The position numbers and the translations under genes are program-made. The notes below the pieces were generated by a model. The model had not been told where the DNA came from, searched no databases, and saw only the letters and a program-made list of their open reading frames with translations. Below, one piece after another: positions 1 through 7,083 of a DNA stretch of 13,344 nucleotides (within the stretch, counting starts at the first letter, position 1; each line of letters starts with the position of its first letter). The stretch comes from Ruminococcaceae bacterium UBA7101. GTDB lineage: Bacteria > Bacillota > Clostridia > Oscillospirales > Acutalibacteraceae. The DNA is taken from the NCBI GenBank assembly GCA_002493325.1, contig DKYL01000062.1, forward strand, positions 1-13,344, written 5' to 3'.

Positions 1-24
1 AAATAGGTGATGCCGACATCTCTT

Positions 25-51
25 AAGACGTTGCTAAGCAACGTCTTTTTT
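25..51 (+). terminator. Rho-independent terminator of an upstream unit
   Basis: A perfect 10-bp hairpin (arms 25-34 and 38-47, loop TAA) runs straight into a T-rich tract. It ends a transcription unit whose gene lies left of the window; bases 1-24 show no recognisable coding end. Confidence 0.85.
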
Positions 52-69
52 CTTTACTTTCTATTTTCT

Positions 70-98
70 TTGTGTTATTGTTAATTCATGGATAAATT
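70..98 (+). promoter_or_regulatory. Possible weak promoter for the broken HD gene
   Basis: TTGTGT (70-75) and TAAATT (93-98) are separated by 17 bases and lie 25 bases before the ATG at 123. The match to consensus is modest and the region is very AT-rich, so it could be chance. Confidence 0.3.
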
Positions 99-122
99 AA
101 ACATTTGGATTAATTTGAGCTT

Positions 123-767
123 ATGGATAATATAATTATTGAAAAAACAATCGAATATGTGAAAGAATTTTTTAAGAATGATTTCAGCGGTCATGATTAT
201 CATCATAGCTGAAGAGTGTATCAAAATGCTGTCAGAATTTCAGAAATTGAAAATGCTGATTCGGAAATTGTTTCCATCGCAGCTTTGCTTCATGATGTCG
301 ATGACTATAAATTGTCACCTGAAACAGCTTGTAATATGAATAACGCTCGCGTATTTTTAAAAACGATTGGTGTATCTGATGTCAATGCAGACAGAATCTG
401 TAATATAATTTCTCAGATTTCATTTAAAGGCACAGACACTGTTATTCCTGATACCATTGAGAGTAAGTGTGTTCAGGATGCTGATCGGCTTGATGCACTT
501 GGTGCTATTGGTATTGCAAGGGTGTTTGCATATGGAGGTGCAAACAACAGAGCAATCTACACTCCTGAAATTTCGCCTGATGTCACTATGAATGGTGCAG
601 AGTATCGCAATTGCCAATCCAGTTCAATACATCATTTTTATGAAAAACTGTTTTTGTTAGAGGACCTGATGAATACGGAAACCGGCAAGAAAATTGCTCA
701 CGATAGGACTAAAATTATGAAAAGGTTTGTAGAAGATTTTTTGAATGAGTGGAACGGTAATTTTTAA
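123..767 (+). pseudogene. HD-domain phosphohydrolase, broken by an in-frame TGA
   Basis: Read from the ATG at 123, this is a 214-codon HD-superfamily metal-dependent phosphohydrolase (YedJ-like class; substrate unknown). It has one internal stop, TGA at 210-212 (codon 30). The family motifs flank the stop: a D-x-x-H-x-x-R-V signature spans residues 25-32, LLHDVDD gives the HD pair, and DADRLDALGAIGIARVFAYG carries the later conserved Asp and its helix. The stop sits two codons after the first ligand His, probably where a Trp (TGG) or another residue stood. Downstream of the TGA the frame stays open to TAA at 765-767 with no other damage, so the lesion is recent, a sequencing error, or selectively tolerated. 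Restart at GTG 216 is possible, but it has no good ribosome site and would yield a 183-aa protein without the first His. TGA is used as a genuine stop elsewhere in the window, so recoding is unlikely. No strong Shine-Dalgarno precedes 123. Confidence 0.75.
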
Positions 768-791
768 TAATAAAAAATTTTAAAAAAACTA

Positions 792-820
792 TTGACAATA
801 TAAATATTATCTGTTATTAT
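792..820 (+). promoter_or_regulatory. Promoter of tRNA-Asn
   Basis: A perfect -35 TTGACA (792-797), a 17-base spacer and a -10 TATTAT (815-820) predict a start near 827, about 19 bases before the tRNA. The strength fits a stable-RNA gene. Confidence 0.85.
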
Positions 821-845
821 ATTAGAGCACTTGAGAGTGAAACAT

Positions 846-921
846 TCCTCAATAGCTCAGTCGGTAGAGCATGCGGCTGTTAACCGCAGGGTCGTTGGTT
901 CGAGTCCAACTTGGGGAGCCA
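846..921 (+). tRNA. tRNA-Asn (anticodon GTT)
   Basis: A full cloverleaf can be folded by eye. The 7-bp acceptor stem (846-852 with 911-917) has one T-G wobble. The D-arm GCTC/GAGC surrounds AGTCGGTA. The anticodon stem 872-876/884-888 holds loop CTGTTAA with anticodon GTT at 879-881. The T-arm carries GTTCGAGTC. The discriminator is G918 and CCA is encoded at 919-921. It stands alone between its own promoter and terminator. No direct repeat of its 3' end is visible in the window, so there is no evidence that it currently marks an element boundary. Confidence 0.97.
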
Positions 922-924
922 CAG

Positions 925-953
925 AACCTCGTAACATCTGTTGCGAGGTTTTT
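925..953 (+). terminator. Terminator of tRNA-Asn
   Basis: An 11-bp hairpin (925-935 with 940-950, one T-G wobble, loop ATCT) is followed by a T run, four bases after the tRNA CCA. Confidence 0.9.
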
Positions 954-1017
954 CTTTTATCTAAAATTAACATACAATTATATATATCGGGACTGTACTT
1001 ACTCCTTTCAAAAACAT

Positions 1018-1060
1018 AGAGCGTGTAATGATTTAATTTATCATTGCACGCTCTTTTTTT
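1018..1060 (+). terminator. Strong terminator or attenuator ahead of the small-gene pair
   Basis: A 15-bp hairpin (1018-1032 with 1040-1054, one T-G wobble) is followed by seven T. No gene is seen in the 57 bases between the tRNA terminator and this hairpin. Only 25 bases separate the T run from the ATG at 1086, too few for a promoter plus the ribosome site. It may attenuate the downstream genes, or be a leftover terminator that silences them. Confidence 0.75.
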
Positions 1061-1085
1061 ATTTTCAGAGAAAGGAAGTGAAAAA

Positions 1086-1400
1086 ATGACAAAGTATTTT
1101 ACTGATTCTCCGTATGAAAAAGAAATGATGGAAATACCATATGTTCCTATGGAAAAATCTAAAAAGGAAGAATTCAGAAAATCACTTTCCTATCATAATT
1201 CCTGTAAATTTTGTATGTATTATTCTCAAGGTAAGGATAATTGCAAAAGAACAGTTTGTCCGTTTATCAATGAACGAATTAAGAAAAAATGTATTACTTT
1301 CCTTGAATTAATACCATCTCTCATTTATGGAACAAAGAACGAAAAATTATATTTTCGTTTATTAGACTTATATTATAAAGTTCAGGAGAAAAAATTATGA
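1086..1400 (+). CDS. Small Cys-rich protein, mobile-element type
   Basis: This is a 104-aa protein of unknown function. The start at ATG 1086 is set by the Shine-Dalgarno AAAGGAAGTG (1071-1080). A cysteine cluster of the form C-x2-C-x9-C-x4-C (C40, C43, C53, C58), followed by C69, suggests a small metal-binding knuckle. The N-terminus (MTKYFTDSPYEKEMMEIP) resembles, from memory, the opening of small Cys-cluster proteins carried by Clostridia integrative and conjugative elements; that link is not proven here. The C-terminal half is Lys- and Leu-rich and probably helical. Its TGA stop overlaps the next start (ATGA), so the two are translationally coupled. Codon use is very AT-rich, unlike the genes right of 2000. 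The terminator-like hairpin just upstream makes expression uncertain. Confidence 0.6.
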   Translation: MTKYFTDSPYEKEMMEIPYVPMEKSKKEEFRKSLSYHNSCKFCMYYSQGKDNCKRTVCPFINERIKKKCITFLELIPSLIYGTKNEKLYFRLLDLYYKVQEKKL

Positions 1401-1777
1401 GTCTTTTCAGTAGTGATAAACATAAAAAGATATTTGATGAACAAATTAATCTTTACAAAAAGCAGGGGTATATTCTTTCTAACAGATTTACCGCTGCTCT
1501 TTTTATTTTAACAGCAGATTCTTTTATTTGGAATAGAAGTAAATATCATATTAAACCTAATGTAATCCTTTTTGATGAAATTGATATTAAAGGAATTGAA
1601 CCTGATTCATATCTTCTTTTCAAAATGGCAAAGGATTTTATAAATAAGACAAATAAAGTTTCCTCTTCTGAATTAGCAGACAAATTAATCACAAGAGAAC
1701 CATTATTTAAAGTTATTATAAATGCAATCATTATAGTTCGTAGGTTGTTGCCTTGTTGTTGCCGTCAATGTACTTAG
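1397..1777 (+). CDS. Small DUF6075-like protein, 3' end replaced by foreign DNA
   Basis: This is a 126-codon frame opening at ATG 1397 inside the preceding stop (ATGA). Codons 1-113 read as a coherent small protein: an initial charged segment, then ALFILTADSFIWNRS, a middle FDEIDIKGIEPDSYLLFKMA, and a final VIINAIIIV. This pattern reminds me of the DUF6075 family found in Clostridia mobile elements, whose members also end in an N-A-I-x-I-R type strand; I hold that at moderate confidence. From codon 114 the frame runs antisense through an RHS-repeat fragment. That gives an unnatural tail, RRLLPCCCRQCT, ending at TAG 1775-1777. The natural stop has been lost, but perhaps only a few native residues with it. 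Function is unknown. Confidence 0.5.
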   Translation: MSLFSSDKHKKIFDEQINLYKKQGYILSNRFTAALFILTADSFIWNRSKYHIKPNVILFDEIDIKGIEPDSYLLFKMAKDFINKTNKVSSSELADKLITREPLFKVIINAIIIVRRLLPCCCRQCT

Positions 1778-1952
1778 TGAGATTGCCTACGGAATCATAT
1801 TCATAAGCGGCGGTCTGTGTTTCGCCATCGATTACATTTGTGATTCTGTCAAGCAGGTCATAGGTGTATGAAATCTTACGGCTTTCAGGGTCTGTTATTT
1901 GTTTTTGTTTTGTCCCGCCATCTGTTACGGTTCGGTGTTGACCTTTACCTGC
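1737..1952 (-). pseudogene. RHS/YD-repeat protein fragment
   Basis: The minus strand between 1952 and 1737 is open for 72 codons and reads as a typical YD repeat of RHS-family proteins: YTYDLLDRITNVIDG, then YEYDSVGNLTKYIDG, then KATTYE. The YTYD and YEYD(x)xGN(L) signatures are diagnostic. It has no start codon. It is bounded upstream by TAA (1953-1955), and right after the last matching codon (GAA, 1737-1739) the reading goes CTA then TAA. It is therefore a remnant of a much larger secreted or polymorphic-toxin-type RHS protein, left by recombination or deletion. The sharp edge at 1736/1737 coincides with the point where the plus-strand small gene loses its natural end. Confidence 0.85.
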
Positions 1953-1966
1953 TTATTTTGTATAAT
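1938..1966 (+). promoter_or_regulatory. Promoter of the BspA-like gene
   Basis: TTGACC (1938-1943), a 17-base spacer and a perfect TATAAT (1961-1966) predict a start near 1973 and a leader of about 26 bases. The -35 lies inside the RHS-derived open frame, so this promoter straddles the edge of the remnant. Confidence 0.8.
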
Positions 1967-1998
1967 GGATATACAAGCTTTTATAAAGGGATGATTTG

Positions 1999-3594
1999 AT
2001 GAAAAAATTTTTATCACTGACTTTGTCAGTATTTATGATAATCAGTGCCGTGTTTGGTACGAATGCAGTTGTGTTTGCAGATGATCGTATAGAATGCGGT
2101 GATAAAGGCGGAAATGTTGTTGCAAATTATAATGCAGCAAACCATACGCTTACATTAAAGGGCAGCGGTGCAATGCAGGATTACACTGTTTCGCTATGGG
2201 CAGGAGACGTTGATATAACCGATATAATCATTGAAAATGGTATTACGCATATCGGCAACAGTGCTTTTGCAGCTATGCACAAACTTGAAAATATTTCCAT
2301 TCCGAGCACTGTTAAAAGTATAGGAAAAAATGCATTTTCAGGAAGTATTTGGCTCAAATCAGTTAATCTCCCTGCATCTGTTGAAACCATAGGTGCAGGT
2401 GCTTTCAGAACAACCGGTGTAGTGTTTAATGGCGTTTTTGTTGACAAGAATAATAAAAGCTTTACTGATGTTAACGGTATGCTTTTAGATAAGAATAAAG
2501 AAACACTTTATCTTATTCCGTCAGCAGGAAGCACTGTTGTGCTTGAAATTCCCGATACCGTGAAAACCATTGTTGACAAGGCGGCTGTGAACTGCGTTAA
2601 TTTAAAAGAGGTTGTTATTCCTGAAAGTGTTACTGTTTTAGGTGACGAAGTATTCACAGGTGAAAAATCAGCGGTTGAAAAAATAACAATATTGAATCCT
2701 AAGCTTTCTTTGCCTGAGCAGCTAACGCTGGTTACAGATACCGAAAAGCTTACCATTGCAGGATATGATAATTCTACTGCCCAAAAATATGCAAAGGCAC
2801 TTAATATCAGCTTTGAGGTGATTGATAAACAATGCAAGCATATTTTTGACAACGGCAAGGTGACAAAAAAAGCAAACTGCAAAGCTACAGGCATTAAAAC
2901 ATATACCTGTTCACTGTGCGGAGAAACAAAGACGGAAACAATTGCAAAAACAGGTCACACCTATAAAAATGTTGTTACAAAGGCTACTTTGAGCAAAAAC
3001 GGAAAGATAGAGAACAAGTGCACTGTTTGTGGTAAGATTTCAAAAACAACTACTATAAACTATGCAAAAACAATCAAGCTTAACCGAAATGTGATTACAA
3101 CCAACGGAACTGTACAAAGACCAACAGTCACTGTAACCGACAGCAAGGGCAAGGCATTGACCTATAAAAAAGATTTTACTGTAACCTATTCAAACTTTAA
3201 TTCGAAGAATGTAGGACGTTATACAGTAACGGTTAAATTGATTGGCAATTACAGCGGAACAAAGACCTTCCCGTACTACATTAATCCAAAGCCCACAGAG
3301 TTTGTACCAAGCAATAAGGGCGGCTTTAAGGCAATATCAAGAGGATTTACCATTAAGTGGAACAAGCAGGCAAGCCAGACAACAGGCTATCAGATTCAGT
3401 ATGCAACAAAGAGAGATTTTTCAAACGCTGCAACAATCACAATTGCCAATCCGAATACAACAAGCTATACAAGCAAGGGCAGAGCTGGCAATACAAGATA
3501 TTATGTTCGTGTTCGTACCTACAAGAAAATCGGCAACGGAACATTTTATTCAAACTGGAACAGCGGTGTTAAGTCTGTTGTAACCTTGAGATAA
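1999..3594 (+). CDS. Secreted BspA-like leucine-rich-repeat protein with Fn3-like C-terminus
   Basis: This 531-aa exported protein probably acts in surface interactions; no enzyme motif is seen. ATG 1999 is chosen because AAAGGG ends 8 bases upstream; a TTG directly before it is less likely. Residues 1-28 are a signal peptide (KK, hydrophobic core, cleavage near VFA-DD). Residues about 70-275 hold BspA/LRR_5 repeats, seen as I-x-x-I-G-x-x-A-F, I-P-x-x-V-x-x-I and VIPESVTVLG. Residues 277-350 hold a paired Cys/His segment (C279, H281, C294, CSLC 304-307, H320, CTVC 341-344) like the repeated zinc-ribbon-like linkers of Clostridia surface proteins. Residues about 354-430 form a beta-rich domain (ALTYKKDFTVTYSN, then a YTVTVKLIGNYSGT strand), and 440-531 form a fibronectin-III-like domain (GYQIQYAT, then YYVRVRTYK). 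There is no LPXTG motif or C-terminal anchor, so it is secreted or held non-covalently. It has its own promoter and terminator. Confidence 0.85.
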   Translation: MKKFLSLTLSVFMIISAVFGTNAVVFADDRIECGDKGGNVVANYNAANHTLTLKGSGAMQDYTVSLWAGDVDITDIIIENGITHIGNSAFAAMHKLENISIPSTVKSIGKNAFSGSIWLKSVNLPASVETIGAGAFRTTGVVFNGVFVDKNNKSFTDVNGMLLDKNKETLYLIPSAGSTVVLEIPDTVKTIVDKAAVNCVNLKEVVIPESVTVLGDEVFTGEKSAVEKITILNPKLSLPEQLTLVTDTEKLTIAGYDNSTAQKYAKALNISFEVIDKQCKHIFDNGKVTKKANCKATGIKTYTCSLCGETKTETIAKTGHTYKNVVTKATLSKNGKIENKCTVCGKISKTTTINYAKTIKLNRNVITTNGTVQRPTVTVTDSKGKALTYKKDFTVTYSNFNSKNVGRYTVTVKLIGNYSGTKTFPYYINPKPTEFVPSNKGGFKAISRGFTIKWNKQASQTTGYQIQYATKRDFSNAATITIANPNTTSYTSKGRAGNTRYYVRVRTYKKIGNGTFYSNWNSGVKSVVTLR

Positions 3595-3605
3595 TAGAAA
3601 TCATA

Positions 3606-3638
3606 AAAAAATGCAGTACGTTATGTACTGCATTTTTT
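3606..3638. terminator. Bidirectional terminator between convergent genes
   Basis: A perfect 14-bp palindromic hairpin (3606-3619 with 3625-3638, loop GTTAT) has six A at its left base and six T at its right. It can end both the plus-strand BspA-like gene and the minus-strand five-gene operon. Confidence 0.9.
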
Positions 3639-3645
3639 GTTTGGT

Positions 3646-4755
3646 CTATTTGGTTTTTTTGTAATCATCAATTGTTTTCTGAACTGTTGATTCTGTGCCG
3701 TCGCTGTTTGTTATTACAATTTCAGGGTACCAATGACTTGAAAAACGGAATGGGTTATCCTTTTCATTCTCGTATTCAATGGCAGTTTTGCGGACATCCT
3801 TTGGCTCCTTATCCTTTGCCTGTGCAGTGCTGTCAATCTCCTCAACAGCCTTGCAGATGGCTACAAATCTGTATCCGCTTTTGTAATCTGTGGGGCAGGA
3901 CAGTGTTAAAAATGTGTCACTTCTTTGCGGCTCAACGCCTGATACATTATAAATCAGCCTGCTTTTTATTCTGTCAAGATACTGATTTGTGCTGTCAAAG
4001 GTCATTTTTTCCGTTACATTGTATGGGAAAATATAGCCGTCATCATCCTTTTCATCGGTGTTTGTATAAAATGCACCCAGCACCTGAAAATTATAATCCT
4101 GCAGCCAGTTGGTGTAGGTTACGGTTTTGGATGCTTTATTGTATGCGGCAGCATTTTTATAAAGCTCCTCAAGCTTATTATCATCAAGATAAACCACATA
4201 GTTTGCAGCGGCTGCCCCTTCGGTAACAGGTGCGGATATGCTTTTGTCAACATACATATCCATACCTATGTCACTGATTGCGATATGACCGACAGCATCA
4301 GGGTTAGAGCCATAGGTGTCGCAATACTTTTCAAGTATTCCGTTTGGAAAGTCCACATCGGGGTATTTTTCGGTATAAGGCTTAAGATAAGCCGTTTTTG
4401 AATAGTCAACAGCATATTTTATGCCAAAGCCTGCACCGACAGCTATAATAACGGCAAGTACGGGAAGAACAACCTTTTTGCTGAAAACGGCTTTGAAAAA
4501 TTTTTTCGTTTTTTCATTTCTCTTAGCTTTCAGCTCTGCCTTTTCCTCAGGCGTTTTTTTAGGGCGTTCTTTTTTCTGTTTTGTCTTTTTTGCAGGTGTT
4601 TCTTCCAAATTATCTGCAGAAAAGTCAATCAGCTCTTCACGTCTTTTCGGTGGCTCGAGAGGTTCAACCTCACGTATTTCCCTTTGTTCCTTCTGATTTT
4701 TATATTCGCTTAAAATTTCATCAATGGTGTTATTGTTGTTATTATTTTCACTCAT
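3646..4755 (-). CDS. Sortase-B-like membrane protein, catalytic His missing
   Basis: This 369-aa protein has a charged cytosolic tail (1-92), one membrane helix (about 94-114) and an outer sortase-B-fold domain (about 150-305). The class B layout is visible: a VGHIAIS opening strand (155-161), the segment DRIKSRLIYN (261-270), then TFLTLSC (281-287) and YRFVAICK (295-302) with the candidate Arg R296. Two features are abnormal. The place where class B sortases carry Y-G-H-N reads Y-L-D-D (189-192), so the catalytic His is gone. The Cys stands one residue early (LTLSC-PT instead of LTLSTC). The only other His residues, H157 and H341, are not at the expected site. A C-terminal extension (306-369) is charged. 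It is therefore probably a non-transpeptidase relative, a pseudo-sortase or scaffold. It is the last gene of the operon. Its ATG overlaps the thiI stop by one base, and AAGGTGAT lies upstream. Confidence 0.75.
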   Translation of the reverse strand: MSENNNNNNTIDEILSEYKNQKEQREIREVEPLEPPKRREELIDFSADNLEETPAKKTKQKKERPKKTPEEKAELKAKRNEKTKKFFKAVFSKKVVLPVLAVIIAVGAGFGIKYAVDYSKTAYLKPYTEKYPDVDFPNGILEKYCDTYGSNPDAVGHIAISDIGMDMYVDKSISAPVTEGAAAANYVVYLDDNKLEELYKNAAAYNKASKTVTYTNWLQDYNFQVLGAFYTNTDEKDDDGYIFPYNVTEKMTFDSTNQYLDRIKSRLIYNVSGVEPQRSDTFLTLSCPTDYKSGYRFVAICKAVEEIDSTAQAKDKEPKDVRKTAIEYENEKDNPFRFSSHWYPEIVITNSDGTESTVQKTIDDYKKTK

Positions 4756-5927
4756 TATTTTATAATCACCTTTTTCACATTCTGAATGGCTTCGTTCATA
4801 AGTTCCTCAAGGTTTTTAATGTTTGCCTCAGCCTTAATAACATCATCAAGTTGGGGCTTGGTTTTAGGGTGTTTTGGTGTGAATACAGTGCAGCAGTCCT
4901 CATATGGCTGAATGGATGTCTGGAAGGTATCAATTTTGCGTGATATTGCAATAATCTCCTCCTTATCCATTCCTATACAAGGTCTGAACACAGGCATATT
5001 TACTGCACAGTCTGTGCAGGCAAGTGCATACATAGTCTGGCTTGCTACCTGACCTACGCTCTCACCTGTAATCAGTGCAGAGCAGTTCTGATGAACAGCC
5101 AGCTTTTCGCTTATCATCATCATAATTCTGCGCATAATGATTGTAAAATATTCCTCAGGGCAAAGGTCACGGATTGCCTCCTGAATTTTTGTAAACGGTA
5201 CAACATATGTTGTGATAACACCCGAGTAGCGTGCAACCTTTTTAAGAAGCTCCATAACCTTCATTTCAGCAAGCTCTGAGGTGTAGGGAGGAGATGCAAA
5301 ATGAATGGCACAAAGCTCAATGCCACGCTTTGCCATCATATATGCGGCAACAGGGGAGTCGATACCTCCACTGATTAATATGCCTGCTCTGCCGCTGGTG
5401 CCTGTGGGCATACCGCCTGCACCCTTGATGTTGTTGCCTCTTACAAAAGCATATTTGTCCCTTACCTCAACGGTAACGGTGATATCGGGGTTGTGAACAT
5501 CTACACTGAGATTACGGAATTTTGATAAAAGAAATCCGCCCAGCTCCCTGCAGATTTCGGGGGATTTCATAGGGAATTTTTTGTCGCTTCGCTTTGCCTC
5601 AACCTTAAAGGTTTTTGCGTCCTCAAGCTCATCTTTTAAATAGCGGAGAGCAGTTGCTTTAATATCTTCAAAGTCCTTTTCACAGACGCAGGCACGTGAC
5701 AGTGCCGCAATGCCGAAAACCCTTGATACAATGTCGACTGCATCGTCAAGATCTATATCGTCATCCAAAGGGTCAACCATTATGGTTGACTGGCTTTTTG
5801 TGAACTCAAATGAGCCGAGGTCATTGAGCCTTCTTTTCATATTCTTAATGAGAATGTCCTCAAAGGAGCTTCTGTTCAGTCCCTTGAGTGCAAGCTCACC
5901 GTTTTTAACAAGTATAATTTCTTTCAT
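4755..5927 (-). CDS. thiI: ThiI, tRNA 4-thiouridine synthetase
   Basis: This 390-aa enzyme adenylates uridine 8 of tRNA and replaces its oxygen with sulfur to make s4U, a near-UV sensor; in some bacteria it also feeds thiamine thiazole synthesis. The N-terminal ferredoxin-like region begins with KNGELALKGLNR, the THUMP domain covers about 60-165, and the PP-loop ATPase domain starts with the signature SGGIDSP (186-192). ITGESVGQVASQT (286-298) and YEDCCTVFTPKHPKT (342-356) are family blocks; C345/C346 lie in the latter. Like most Gram-positive ThiI proteins it ends without the rhodanese domain of the E. coli enzyme, so persulfide must come directly from a partner desulfurase, which is the gene immediately upstream (10-base gap). 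The ribosome site AAAGGA overlaps the upstream stop region. The TAA stop shares a base with the next ATG. Confidence 0.95.
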   Translation of the reverse strand: MKEIILVKNGELALKGLNRSSFEDILIKNMKRRLNDLGSFEFTKSQSTIMVDPLDDDIDLDDAVDIVSRVFGIAALSRACVCEKDFEDIKATALRYLKDELEDAKTFKVEAKRSDKKFPMKSPEICRELGGFLLSKFRNLSVDVHNPDITVTVEVRDKYAFVRGNNIKGAGGMPTGTSGRAGILISGGIDSPVAAYMMAKRGIELCAIHFASPPYTSELAEMKVMELLKKVARYSGVITTYVVPFTKIQEAIRDLCPEEYFTIIMRRIMMMISEKLAVHQNCSALITGESVGQVASQTMYALACTDCAVNMPVFRPCIGMDKEEIIAISRKIDTFQTSIQPYEDCCTVFTPKHPKTKPQLDDVIKAEANIKNLEELMNEAIQNVKKVIIK

Positions 5928-5937
5928 AATATTTCCT

Positions 5938-7083
5938 TTACAGAGGGTGCTTTTGGATAAGCTCAGTGAGAGCGTTTACCAGAAGGTCAGCCTCTTCCTT
6001 TGTATTGTGTCTTGAAAAGCTAATTCTTATGCTTTTGTCCAGTGTTTCGTTTGAAAGCCCCATTGCACTGAGCACATGGCTTTTTTTGCCCTTGGCACAG
6101 GCAGAGCCGTTGCTGACATACACATTGTAGTTTGAGGAAAGCTCCTGCAGAATTGTCTGGCTGCGCATAAATGTGGGCACATAAATATTTATGATATAGG
6201 GTGACGCATTTTCACCGCTGTTAAATATTATGCCGTCAATTTTGCTTAGCTTTTCTTTAGTATATATGTTCAGCTCTTTGATTTTATCTCTTTGCTGTTT
6301 TGATACATCAAGCTCTTTAACTGCAGCGCCAAAGCCGGCAATAAGCGGTGCGGCTTCTGTACCGGGGCGGATTTTACGTTCCTGTTCACCGCCGAAGCTT
6401 CCCGCAAAATTCTGATTTGTAAGGTTTGCGGCTTTGCTTACATAAAGTGCACCCACACCCTTTGGACCGTGTATTTTGTGTGCTGATACAGTAGCCAAGT
6501 CAACGCCAAGCTTTTTAACATGAATCGGCATTTTGCCGTATGCCTGAACACAGTCGATGTGTATCAGTGCAGGGCTGTCAGCTTTTGTGATTATACGTCT
6601 GATTTTTTCAACAGGCATAACAGAGCCAATCTCGTTGTTCACATACATTATTGAAACAAGAATCGTTTTATCGTTCACAGCCTCTTTGATCTGCTCTTCA
6701 GTGATAAAACCGTATTTGTCAGGCTGAAGATAGATTACCTCAAAGCCCTGTTTTTCAAGCTCCTGTGCTGACTGCAAAACGCTTTCGTGCTCAATTGCAG
6801 TGGTAACGATTCTGTTACCGAGTCTTTTTTTCGCCTTTACAGCACCGAACAGAGCAAGATTATTGGCTTCTGTTCCGCCTGAGGTAAAAATGATTTCCTC
6901 TTTTTCTGCACCAAGGCTTTGTGCAACAGCAGTTCGTGCAAGAATAATTTCCTTTGCCGAGCCTACACCGAGAGCGTGCAGGCTTGAGGGATTGCCCCAG
7001 CTTTCGGTAAGCATTTTATGAACTGCATCAACACAGGCTTTGCTTGGCTTTGTTGTTGCAGAATTGTCAAGATATGCCATCAT
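5938..7083 (-). CDS. Cysteine desulfurase, NifS/IscS type, partner of ThiI
   Basis: This 381-aa PLP enzyme removes sulfur from L-cysteine, giving alanine and an enzyme persulfide. It opens with AYLDNSATTKPS. PLP-site residues are H99 (TAIEHE), D177 and Q180 (HIDCVQAYGK) and the Schiff-base lysine K203 (VSAHKIHGPKG). The persulfide cysteine is C329 in VSNGSACAKGKKSHVL. The short spacing of the active-site loop fits the NifS-like group. ATG 7083 is preferred because it overlaps the upstream stop as ATGA and AAAGGA lies 12 bases before it; the adjacent ATG 7080 is the alternative. An upstream extension in frame would overlap the preceding gene and lacks family homology. The desulfurase-thiI order matches the NifZ-ThiI pair of Bacillus subtilis, so its main client is probably ThiI; a role in Fe-S assembly is not excluded. 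Confidence 0.93.
   Translation of the reverse strand: MMAYLDNSATTKPSKACVDAVHKMLTESWGNPSSLHALGVGSAKEIILARTAVAQSLGAEKEEIIFTSGGTEANNLALFGAVKAKKRLGNRIVTTAIEHESVLQSAQELEKQGFEVIYLQPDKYGFITEEQIKEAVNDKTILVSIMYVNNEIGSVMPVEKIRRIITKADSPALIHIDCVQAYGKMPIHVKKLGVDLATVSAHKIHGPKGVGALYVSKAANLTNQNFAGSFGGEQERKIRPGTEAAPLIAGFGAAVKELDVSKQQRDKIKELNIYTKEKLSKIDGIIFNSGENASPYIINIYVPTFMRSQTILQELSSNYNVYVSNGSACAKGKKSHVLSAMGLSNETLDKSIRISFSRHNTKEEADLLVNALTELIQKHPL

Noticed and set aside
210..212. TGA read as tryptophan or selenocysteine in the HD gene
   Set aside because: TGA ends at least four well-supported genes in the window, and no SECIS-like hairpin is apparent just downstream. A nonsense mutation or sequencing error is simpler.
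846..921. tRNA-Asn as an attachment site of an integrated element
   Set aside because: I looked for a second copy of the tRNA 3' end and for an integrase gene and found neither within the window.
1999..3594. BspA-like protein as substrate of the neighbouring sortase-like protein
   Set aside because: It has no LPXTG or NPQTN-type sorting signal and no C-terminal membrane helix, and the sortase-like protein lacks its catalytic His.
3672..4226. Long plus-strand open frame opposite the sortase-like gene
   Set aside because: The product is Cys- and His-rich nonsense with no ribosome site; the minus frame has clear domain structure.
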